Shown: positions 16,878-23,613 of the stretch, one piece after another | Layout of the letters: the number at the start of each line of letters is the position of its first letter | Position numbering within the stretch: the stretch's first letter is position 1 | DNA from: Fibrobacter sp. | GTDB lineage: Bacteria; Fibrobacterota; Chitinivibrionia; Chitinivibrionales; Chitinispirillaceae | Length of the DNA: 45,496 nt | Assembly (NCBI GenBank): GCA_012728995.1 | Contig: JAAYEB010000165.1 | Location: 1-45,496, forward strand | Direction: 5' to 3' | Position numbers and translations under genes: made by a program | Notes under the pieces: model-generated | Databases searched by the model: none | Seen by the model: only the letters and a program-made list of their open reading frames with translations | What the model was told of the DNA's origin: nothing

Positions 16878-18440
16878 TTACACACTTGATGGTTTCTGTT
16901 TTCTCAGAACATCTCTTTTTTTATTAAACTTTTTAATACGTGTTATTTTATTTATAATATTCATGTACGCCAGTGCTGAGGCTTCCACAATATCGGTACT
17001 GGTGCCATTTCCGGTAAAAATGCCTTCGGGAGCTTTGGCAACGATTGTCACACGCCCCTGGGCCTCCCGTCCTTCAGTTATTGCATCAAGATGGAAAGAT
17101 TCAACCTTTAGTTTACATCCTACGATTCTGTCAATTGCCTTTGTCGTAGCATCAACAGCCCCGTCACCACACGCTGCTTCCTGAAACAGTTTTCCGTCAG
17201 CTTTGATCATTACTGTCGCAGTAGGAATAGTACCCTTCCCGCTTGAAACATTCAAATACTGCAATGCATATGTATCTGCAAGATCATCATCAGTTTTTGA
17301 TTCCATCAAGGCAATCAGATCGTCATCGTAAATAGCACCTTTTTTGTCTGCAAGCAGCTTGAAACGTTTATAAAAAGATTCAAGATCAATTTCTTCTTCA
17401 TCATACCCCAGATTCAACAATCGGGATTTAACCATATGACTTCCTGATCTGCTTGTCAGGTTCATACGATTCTCCTTAAGCCCTATGGACTGTGGAGTCA
17501 TGATTTCATAAGTTTTCCTGGCTTTAAGCACGCCATCCTGATGAATTCCTGAAGAGTGGGAAAAAGCATTGGCACCTACAATAGCCTTGTTTGGTTGAAC
17601 CGGCATATTACACAAATCCCGGATCAGTTTACTTGTTCTTTGTATTTCACGGGTGTTAACATCTGTTGAAACCTTAAAAAGATCTTTACGAACCCTTAAT
17701 GCCATAACAATCTCTTCAAGTGCTGCATTCCCTGCCCTTTCACCTATTCCATTGACAGTGCACTCCACCTGCCTGGCACCATGTGAAACAGCAGTTAATG
17801 AATTGGCAGTAGCCATACCCAAATCATTATGACAATGAACAGATATAATGGCTTTATCAATATTTGGAACTTTGTCAAACAGGGTATCAATTATCAAAGC
17901 AAAATGCTCAGGGGATGTGTATCCAACTGTATCGGGGATGTTTACAGTAGTTGCGCCACACGAGATGGCAGTCTCGACAACTTTACATAAAAAATCAACT
18001 CCGGTGCGTCCCGCATCTTCAGCAGAAAACTCGACATCATCACAATGTTTTCGAGCAAGGCGAACACCATTTTGGACCAGATCAATGATCTGCTCTTCAG
18101 TTTTCCTCAGTTTTTTCTCGGTATGTATAGTTGAAGTACCAACGAATGTATGGATTCGCGGTCGTTTCGAGAACTTTATTGCTTTGGCACAGGCAATTAT
18201 ATCTTTTTCTACAATCCTTGCCAGACCACAAATAACCGGCCCTGTAATTTCTTTGGCGATCATTGAAACAGCTTCAAAATCCCCAGGTGAAGATACAGGA
18301 AAACCAGCTTCAATCACATCAACTTTAAGACGAGCAAGCTGTCGTGCAATTCTTAGCTTTTGTTCAGCCGAAAGGCTTGACATGAGCGCCTGTTCACCAT
18401 CCCGCAATGTTGTATCAAAAATTACTACTTTGTTTTTCAT
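16878..18440 (-). CDS. leuA: 2-isopropylmalate synthase
   Basis: This 520-residue enzyme has FDTTLRDGEQ at residues 8-17, VIEAGFPVSSPGDFEAV, SVHCHNDLGMATANSL (metal histidines) and NGIGERAGNAALEEIVMAL, then a C-terminal regulatory domain of the leucine-binding type. It condenses 2-ketoisovalerate with acetyl-CoA, the committed step to leucine. I start it at the ATG at 18440: the open frame continues 55 codons further upstream, but that extension reads through a perfect palindrome into ilvC and has no family similarity. No strong ribosome site is visible, so coupling or leaderless re-initiation after ilvC is possible. Confidence 0.94.
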   Translation of the reverse strand: MKNKVVIFDTTLRDGEQALMSSLSAEQKLRIARQLARLKVDVIEAGFPVSSPGDFEAVSMIAKEITGPVICGLARIVEKDIIACAKAIKFSKRPRIHTFVGTSTIHTEKKLRKTEEQIIDLVQNGVRLARKHCDDVEFSAEDAGRTGVDFLCKVVETAISCGATTVNIPDTVGYTSPEHFALIIDTLFDKVPNIDKAIISVHCHNDLGMATANSLTAVSHGARQVECTVNGIGERAGNAALEEIVMALRVRKDLFKVSTDVNTREIQRTSKLIRDLCNMPVQPNKAIVGANAFSHSSGIHQDGVLKARKTYEIMTPQSIGLKENRMNLTSRSGSHMVKSRLLNLGYDEEEIDLESFYKRFKLLADKKGAIYDDDLIALMESKTDDDLADTYALQYLNVSSGKGTIPTATVMIKADGKLFQEAACGDGAVDATTKAIDRIVGCKLKVESFHLDAITEGREAQGRVTIVAKAPEGIFTGNGTSTDIVEASALAYMNIINKITRIKKFNKKRDVLRKQKPSSV

Positions 18441-18453
18441 GCTTTTTTGAAAA

Positions 18454-18479
18454 GACTCTCTGCCAGATGGCAGAGAGTC
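18454..18479 (-). promoter_or_regulatory. Perfect palindrome in the ilvC-leuA gap
   Basis: GACTCTCTGCCA (18454-18465) and TGGCAGAGAGTC (18468-18479) are exact inverse copies with only two bases between them. On the minus strand the hairpin is followed by TTTTC and lies 13 nt upstream of the leuA ATG. It could be a leaky terminator or an RNA-processing or stability element that sets leuA level relative to ilvC, or a protein operator. Confidence 0.7.
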
Positions 18480-18489
18480 AGAAATATTA

Positions 18490-19590
18490 TTAATTGTTTT
18501 TACGCCCAGTAACACCTTTGGTAGCTTTTGTGATTTCTTTTGCTTTCTGTTTTGGACGAAGTTTTCGAACAGCTTTACCGGCCTGCCACATTTCAGAATC
18601 ACCAAGAGTGTTTAATTCTTTATCAAGTTTTGCTTTATAATCTTTGCGGCCACATGATGAAATTACTCTTTTTGTTTCTTTACCAGCCTTGACTGATTTG
18701 TATAATTCATTGAAAACAGGAAGCGTTGCCCTTTTAAATTTTGGTTTCCAGTCCAAAGCACCGCGTTGAGCAGTTGCAGAACAATTAGAGTACATCCAGT
18801 CCATTCCGTTTTCATCAACCAGACGAATAAGACTTTGTGTAAGTTCCTCAACGGTTTCATTGAATGCTTCACTTGGAGAGTGCCCGTTTTTACGTAAAAC
18901 ATCATATTGAGCTTCCATAATCCCGGCCAGTGCTCCCATTAATACTCCACGCTCGCCTGTTAAATCACTAAACACTTCCTTTTCGAAAGTAGTAGGAAAC
19001 AAATATCCGGAACCTATTCCAATTCCAAGTGCAAGGCATCTTTCTTCTGCTCTGCCGGTTGCATCCTGATAAACTGCATAACTGGAATTGATTCCAGCTC
19101 CATTAAGGAAATTACGACGTACAGAAGTACCACTTCCTTTTGGAGCAACCATGATTACATCAACATTTTCAGGTGCAACAACACGGGTCTGATCTTTATA
19201 TACAATAGAGAATCCGTGTGAAAAATAGAGTGCATCACCCTCATTCAAGTTTTTTTTGATCTTCGGCCATATTGACATCTGAGCAGCATCAGAAACCAGC
19301 ATTTGAATGATTGTTCCCTTTTCCGCTGCTTCCTCGATATCAAACAAGGTTTCACCTGGTACCCATCCGTCTTTGCGTGCCCTGTCCCAATCCTTTGTAA
19401 ATGATTTTGCCTGGCCTATAATAACATTGAACCCGTTGTCTTTTAAATTAAGTGCCTGAGCAGGCCCCTGCACACCATACCCAATAATTGCGATGACCTC
19501 TTTCTTAAGTATCTTGCGTGCCTTGGCAAGGCTGAATTCTTTACGAGTAACAACTTCTTCCTGTACACCACCGAAATCAATGATAGCCAT
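18490..19590 (-). CDS. ilvC: Ketol-acid reductoisomerase
   Basis: This 366-residue enzyme has the NADPH-binding start VIAIIGYGVQGPAQALNLKDNG, the MVAPKGSGTSVRRNF block, the metal-binding EVFSDLTGERGVLMGALAGI and ETVEELTQSLI, and the substrate-side YSNCSATAQRGALDW. It isomerises and reduces acetolactate and acetohydroxybutyrate, serving Val, Leu and Ile. The length and the GPAQALNLKDNG wording place it between the short class I and long class II forms. A basic tail (KQKAKEITKATKGVTGRKNN) is extra. AGAAGGAGCC precedes the ATG. Confidence 0.95.
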   Translation of the reverse strand: MAIIDFGGVQEEVVTRKEFSLAKARKILKKEVIAIIGYGVQGPAQALNLKDNGFNVIIGQAKSFTKDWDRARKDGWVPGETLFDIEEAAEKGTIIQMLVSDAAQMSIWPKIKKNLNEGDALYFSHGFSIVYKDQTRVVAPENVDVIMVAPKGSGTSVRRNFLNGAGINSSYAVYQDATGRAEERCLALGIGIGSGYLFPTTFEKEVFSDLTGERGVLMGALAGIMEAQYDVLRKNGHSPSEAFNETVEELTQSLIRLVDENGMDWMYSNCSATAQRGALDWKPKFKRATLPVFNELYKSVKAGKETKRVISSCGRKDYKAKLDKELNTLGDSEMWQAGKAVRKLRPKQKAKEITKATKGVTGRKNN

Positions 19591-19666
19591 AAATCAGGCT
19601 CCTTCTGAAAAGTTTAAAACAACAATGCTGAAATCAATATTTTAGATTTACCGAGTTCGAAAAATT

Positions 19667-20149
19667 CTATTTTTTCGGCTTGGTAATTGCAATAGTTCCC
19701 GATCTGACGAGTTCTTTAATTCCATAAGGTTTAACCATAAGAATGAAATCTTCAATTTCCTGCCGATTTCCGGTTAACTCAAATGTAACTGAGGTATGGG
19801 TAACCGCTGCGATTCGTGCTTTGAAAATATTTCCCAACTCAATAATCTCATGACGATTATTTTTTGAAGATTCGACCCTTAACAATAAAACTTCCCGCTG
19901 AATAAAAGGATCATCCAGAAAATCTATAACCTTGATAACATCGATAAGCCTGTTAAGCTGCTTTGTAATTTGTTCAAGAATCGATTCTTCACCATCCACC
20001 ACAATAGTCATTCTGGAAATCGCAGAGTCTTCAGTTTCTGCAACTGTAAGACTTGATATATTATATCCCCTGCTGGAAAATAATCCTGCTACCCTGGAAA
20101 GAGCACCGCTATTGTTTTCAACCAACACCGAAATAGTATGAATACTCAT
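19667..20149 (-). CDS. ilvH: Acetolactate synthase small (regulatory) subunit
   Basis: The 160-residue protein has an N-terminal ACT domain (HTISVLVENNSGALSRVAGLFSSRGYNISSLTV) and a C-terminal ALS_ss domain, the standard IlvH layout. It binds the large subunit, raises its activity and gives valine feedback inhibition. Its ATG shares one base with the ilvB stop (TAATG), and GGAGGG lies just upstream inside ilvB, so the two subunits are translationally coupled. Confidence 0.95.
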   Translation of the reverse strand: MSIHTISVLVENNSGALSRVAGLFSSRGYNISSLTVAETEDSAISRMTIVVDGEESILEQITKQLNRLIDVIKVIDFLDDPFIQREVLLLRVESSKNNRHEIIELGNIFKARIAAVTHTSVTFELTGNRQEIEDFILMVKPYGIKELVRSGTIAITKPKK

Positions 20150-21873
20150 TAACCCTCCAGAATCTCATCAAGTGGTTTACCTGCAGGAACCATTGGAAAC
20201 ACATTCTCTTCTGGAGAAACAATAAATTCCATAACAGCAGGCCCTTTAACAGCAAGTCCTTTTTTTAATACAGACACGATTTCGTCGGACTTTTCAGCCC
20301 TGAATGCCGCAACATTATAGCTTGTTGCAAGAGTAATAAAATCAGGAATATATTTTGACGAAAAGTTTCCGGAACCTGCGTTTTGGGCTCCATTATAATC
20401 TCCTAACAGACATGTAGCACTATATCTTCTATCGTAAAACAGATCCTGCCACTGACGAACCATACCGAGGTAATAATTGTTCAATATTAATATTTTTACT
20501 GGAATCTGATTTATAGAAAGAGTTGCAAGCTCCTGAATATTCATCTGTATAGAACCATCACCGGCTATATCCACGACAACTGAATCGGGAAAAGCCATTG
20601 CTGCCCCCATTGCTGCAGGCATACCGTACCCCATTGTTCCCAGTCCGCCAGAAGTTAAAAGGGTTCTGGGCTTTTTATATTTGTAATACTGGGCTGCCCA
20701 CATCTGATTCTGGCCTACTTCAGTAGCTATTATCGCTTCTCCTGCCGTTTCTTTATACAATGCCTCGATTACAGCTTGAGGCTTAATCTCTTTTTCCGAT
20801 TTAATGTATGAAAAAAGGGCATCCCCTTTCCATTTCATTACCTGTTCATTCCATGAATCGGGATCACGTTTTTTAACAATTTTAATTAATGAAGAAAGAA
20901 TGTTTTTGGCATCACCAACAACAGGAATGTCAACCTTAATAATTTTTGAAATAGCTGCCGGATCAATATCCATATGAATAATGCGTGCATTTGGTGCAAA
21001 TTTTGCTACATACCCTGTAACTCGATCATCAAACCTGGCTCCTATTGAGATAATTAAATCGCACTCCTGAAGAGCATAATTGGCAGCTTTTGCTCCATGC
21101 ATGCCAGGCATTCCTATAAAAAGATCATGGTCACCAGGAAATGCACCCAATCCCATTAAAGATGTTGTTACAGGAATATTTGTTGTTTTTGCGAATTCAA
21201 GCAATTCTTCATTAGCTCCGGAAAGTATTATACCACCGCCGGCAAACACAACTGGTTTTTTTGAAGCTTCAATCGCTTCAACTGCACGTTTAATCTGCCT
21301 GAAATTGCCATTGATATTTGGTTTATAACTTCTGATAGATACAGTTTGCGGATACTGATAGTTCTCAAGTTCAGCCCGTGAAACATCAACCGGAATATCC
21401 ACCAAAACCGGTCCAGGCCTTCCTGTTTTTGCTATATGAAAAGCTTTTTTAAGTACACCCGGTAATTCAGAAACAGATTTTACCAAAAAATTATGTTTCG
21501 TAATAGGGCGACTTATTCCAACAATGTCAGCCTCCTGAAAAGCATCTGTACCAAGTAATGGTGAGGCAACCTGCCCGGTTATTGCAACTATAGGGATTGA
21601 ATCAAGATATGCGGTAGCAATCCCTGTCATCAGATTCGTAGCACCCGGACCTGAAGTTGCCAGACAAACCCCGACCTTTCCAGTAGCCCGTGCATAACCA
21701 TCTGCAGCATGCGCAGCAGCCTGTTCATGACGTGTAAGTATGAACTTTATCTCTTTTGTATCATAGAGTACGTCAAATATAGGTATAACAACCCCACCAG
21801 GATATCCAAATAAGACTTCAACATTCTCTTGAATGAGGGCGTCAATAATTATTTGTGCTCCCGTTTTTTTCAA
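20149..21873 (-). CDS. ilvB: Acetolactate synthase large (catalytic) subunit
   Basis: This 574-residue thiamin-diphosphate enzyme has the catalytic Glu in FILTRHEQAAAHAADGYAR, GPGATNLMTGIATAYLDSIP, the FAD/central domain IGARFDDRVTGYVAKFAPNA, and the TPP/Mg motif GDGSIQMNIQELATL...LNN. It makes acetolactate from pyruvate and acetohydroxybutyrate from 2-ketobutyrate. It is the first structural gene of the operon, directly behind an attenuator and leader peptide, so its transcription is probably set by charged Ile/Leu/Val tRNA levels. Confidence 0.96.
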   Translation of the reverse strand: MKKTGAQIIIDALIQENVEVLFGYPGGVVIPIFDVLYDTKEIKFILTRHEQAAAHAADGYARATGKVGVCLATSGPGATNLMTGIATAYLDSIPIVAITGQVASPLLGTDAFQEADIVGISRPITKHNFLVKSVSELPGVLKKAFHIAKTGRPGPVLVDIPVDVSRAELENYQYPQTVSIRSYKPNINGNFRQIKRAVEAIEASKKPVVFAGGGIILSGANEELLEFAKTTNIPVTTSLMGLGAFPGDHDLFIGMPGMHGAKAANYALQECDLIISIGARFDDRVTGYVAKFAPNARIIHMDIDPAAISKIIKVDIPVVGDAKNILSSLIKIVKKRDPDSWNEQVMKWKGDALFSYIKSEKEIKPQAVIEALYKETAGEAIIATEVGQNQMWAAQYYKYKKPRTLLTSGGLGTMGYGMPAAMGAAMAFPDSVVVDIAGDGSIQMNIQELATLSINQIPVKILILNNYYLGMVRQWQDLFYDRRYSATCLLGDYNGAQNAGSGNFSSKYIPDFITLATSYNVAAFRAEKSDEIVSVLKKGLAVKGPAVMEFIVSPEENVFPMVPAGKPLDEILEG

Positions 21874-21981
21874 ATAAGCCTCCCTGTAATCCGGTAAAAA
21901 CAGATAACCGGAAATATAAAACAGCTGTGTAAAATACGACCTTTTTCACGATTAATCAAGGAATTATCGTTTTTGTAACAG

Positions 21982-22015
21982 AAAAAGCCCGTTCCCCTTC
22001 AGGGAAACGGGCTTT
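21982..22015 (-). terminator. Attenuator terminator of the ilv operon (3:4 hairpin)
   Basis: On the minus strand AAAGCCCGTTTCCC (22015-22002) pairs over all 14 positions (one G-U) with GGGGAACGGGCTTT (21997-21984) around a TGAA loop, and the transcript then continues with T residues (21986-21982). It lies between the leader peptide and ilvB. The 5' half of the stem can instead pair with the end of the leader-peptide coding region, so termination would be conditional. Confidence 0.88.
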
Positions 22016-22130
22016 AAAATCAGTCTTTTGCTTTTATCAGAAAACCCGTTTCCCCCGCACCAAAAGAATAATTCCAATTATAACAGGAATACAAATGTTT
22101 TCGGTGACTGCTAAAAAAATGGGTTTTCTG
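22002..22130 (-). promoter_or_regulatory. Competing RNA pairings of the ilv attenuator (segments 1, 2, 3)
   Basis: Segment 1, CAGAAAACCC (22130-22121), is the exact inverse of GGGTTTTCTG (22047-22038) in segment 2. Segment 2 also contains GGGAAACGGG (22054-22045), the exact inverse of CCCGTTTCCC (22011-22002) in segment 3; adding TTTT/AAAG extends this helix to 14 pairs. So 1:2 and 3:4 can coexist, while 2:3 (antiterminator) excludes both. Segment 2 covers leader codons 28-33 and the stop. A ribosome finishing the peptide would cover it and allow termination; one stalled at the Ile-rich codons 15-24 would leave it free for antitermination. Confidence 0.85.
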
Positions 22131-22138
22131 TTATTCAT
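22037..22138 (-). CDS. ilvL: ilv operon leader peptide (33 residues)
   Basis: The short frame runs from ATG at 22138 to TGA at 22037-22039. Residues 15-27 read ICIPVIIGIILLV, so 10 of 13 are Ile, Leu or Val, followed by RGKRVF. Ile7, Leu9 and Val11 add further control codons near segment 1. Peptides of this kind precede ilv operons in enterobacteria and act by ribosome stalling, not as products. Position, composition and the overlapping hairpins agree. No good ribosome site precedes the ATG (TTTTCAATATT), and no convincing -35/-10 pair was found in the 53 bp up to the next gene, so the promoter may be unusual or lie further upstream. Confidence 0.85.
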   Translation of the reverse strand: MNNRKPIFLAVTENICIPVIIGIILLVRGKRVF

Positions 22139-22191
22139 AATATTGAAAATTAGTTAATATTCTTACCAAGATACAAGTAAATTTTGAAAAT

Positions 22192-22386
22192 TCATGATTT
22201 TTTAATACCCAGACACTCTTCTCTCCACATACAATCAATCTGATCACAATTTCCATTCGCAGTTTTGAAACATGGAAAATTTCCTTCCGTCTTCTGAATA
22301 GCAATTATCAGATCATCTTTTTTCATTTTTGATCCGTCGATTCCCAGTGCTTTTGCTTTTTTTCTGATTCCGGCAACTGCAATCAT
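22192..22386 (-). CDS. Small SAP/Rho-N-like protein with four conserved-looking cysteines
   Basis: The 64-residue protein has an N-terminal helix-loop-helix of SAP or Rho-N type (IRKKAKALGIDGSKMKKDDL), then IQKTEGNFPCFKT and a CX7CX4CX5C pattern ending in CMWREEC. I recall similar small proteins in deltaproteobacteria and relatives; no function is known to me. The SAP-like half suggests nucleic-acid binding, and the cysteines could bind a metal. The ATG at 22386 is supported by AGAAGGAGTTAAT; an upstream alternative start lacks a ribosome site. It lies in the same orientation as the ilv leader, 53 bp before it. Confidence 0.75.
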   Translation of the reverse strand: MIAVAGIRKKAKALGIDGSKMKKDDLIIAIQKTEGNFPCFKTANGNCDQIDCMWREECLGIKKS

Positions 22387-22548
22387 ATTAACTCCTTCTG
22401 AATTGGTTAATTTTTTATTAATTTTTAGCAATATGCATTCCAGTTTTTAAGATTATATCTACTTTGTATTTAATTATCAACATAATTAACCAATTTTTAT
22501 TGTTGGACACTATGAGCCAGAATACAAATTTAAATTTGAATGATTGCC

Positions 22549-22577
22549 TTGATTTTAAAAATGAGTTACTTTATATG
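22549..22577 (+). promoter_or_regulatory. Candidate sigma-70 type promoter for the beta-helix gene
   Basis: TTGATT (22549-22554) and TATATG (22572-22577) are separated by 17 bp and lie about 30 bp upstream of the ATG of the beta-helix gene. This is a pattern match only. Confidence 0.4.
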
Positions 22578-22607
22578 TAAGGTCCATTTTAACGAAGGAG
22601 GGTCTTT

Positions 22608-23468
22608 ATGTATATCAGAATGATTCCACAAATAATTCTCCTGATTATTCTATGTTTCATTTCTGCAAACGGCAAAAGAATTATCATACCGGATGATATT
22701 GAAAAAATCCAGGATGGTATTGAAAAAGCCGAACATGGAGATACGGTCTTCGTTAAAAAAGGTACATATCGCGAACTTATTGTACTTAAAGAAAACATAT
22801 CATTAATCGGCGAAAACACTGCAGAAACTGTTATCCAGGGATGGGGATACGGTGTTGTTGTAATGAGCGCTGATAATGCACTGATTTCAGGTCTTACAAT
22901 TGAAAACGGGAACATTGGTATTCGCTGTAAAAATGCTATTCCGATTATCGAAAATGTAATAGTGAGGAGCAATAAGGAAACCGGTATTCATTGTATCGCA
23001 TCTCTCCCCGAAATCAGAAACTCAGTAGTTTACAGAAATAAATGGACCGGAATATTCCTTGAATCTGCAAGAAGTATTAAATCATCTATTCAACACTGTG
23101 TTATAGCCGAAAACGGTTATTGTGGAATAATGCTGGCAAATAGAAGCGAAGTACTAATTCAGAACAATATGATTTATGATAATAAAAAATATGGTATATG
23201 GGCAGATGAGCAAGCACGAAGATCCAGGATCGTTTATAATAACATTCATGGCAATCGTCTTTCTCATAACTTTTATGCACAGGTAGACAGATCCAATATC
23301 AGCGAAAATCCGGATTATCCGGTCATTAATGGAAACCGTTCTTATACAACTACACCTGTCAGATTAAAAGGGAAAGGTAAAAACGGAACTACAATCGGTT
23401 TTTTAGAGAAAGAAACTCAGGATAATTCAATTAATGGTTCTAATGGGTATCAAATACCAAAGGAATAA
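22608..23468 (+). CDS. Secreted right-handed beta-helix repeat protein
   Basis: This 286-residue protein has a signal peptide (about residues 1-22, hydrophobic IILLIILCFISANG), then a start typical of pectate-lyase-like folds (IPDDIEKIQDGIEKAEHGDTVFVKKGTYRE). About seven to eight short coils of the NosD/CASH type follow, such as LISGLTIENGNIGIRCKNA, NKETGIHCIAS and NKKYGIWADE. The likely location is periplasm or outside. Such folds bind or cleave polysaccharides, but no catalytic residues are identifiable here. It has a very strong ribosome site (GAAGGAGGGTC). Confidence 0.82.
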   Translation: MYIRMIPQIILLIILCFISANGKRIIIPDDIEKIQDGIEKAEHGDTVFVKKGTYRELIVLKENISLIGENTAETVIQGWGYGVVVMSADNALISGLTIENGNIGIRCKNAIPIIENVIVRSNKETGIHCIASLPEIRNSVVYRNKWTGIFLESARSIKSSIQHCVIAENGYCGIMLANRSEVLIQNNMIYDNKKYGIWADEQARRSRIVYNNIHGNRLSHNFYAQVDRSNISENPDYPVINGNRSYTTTPVRLKGKGKNGTTIGFLEKETQDNSINGSNGYQIPKE

Positions 23469-23544
23469 TTTCCTTTACAATACAACGGACCAGCAATATA
23501 ACTGGACAACAGTTTCTCCCTGATTGAAATTTTGGGAAATTTAT

Positions 23545-23572
23545 GCCTGCTCCCTACTGTCAGCAGGCTTTT
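23545..23572 (+). terminator. Probable intrinsic terminator of the beta-helix gene
   Basis: GCCTGCT (23545-23551) pairs with AGCAGGC (23562-23568), followed by TTTT. It lies 77 bp after the stop and before the convergent PBP gene. The T run is short, so efficiency may be moderate. Confidence 0.6.
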
Positions 23573-23613
23573 CCCGCTAATTTGTTTAAAACCATTTCAC
23601 TTTCTTTCCACAC

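Noticed and set aside
18441-18605. 55-codon N-terminal extension of leuA
   Set aside because: It reads through the palindrome and into ilvC, is not like the LeuA family, and the family start is the ATG at 18440.
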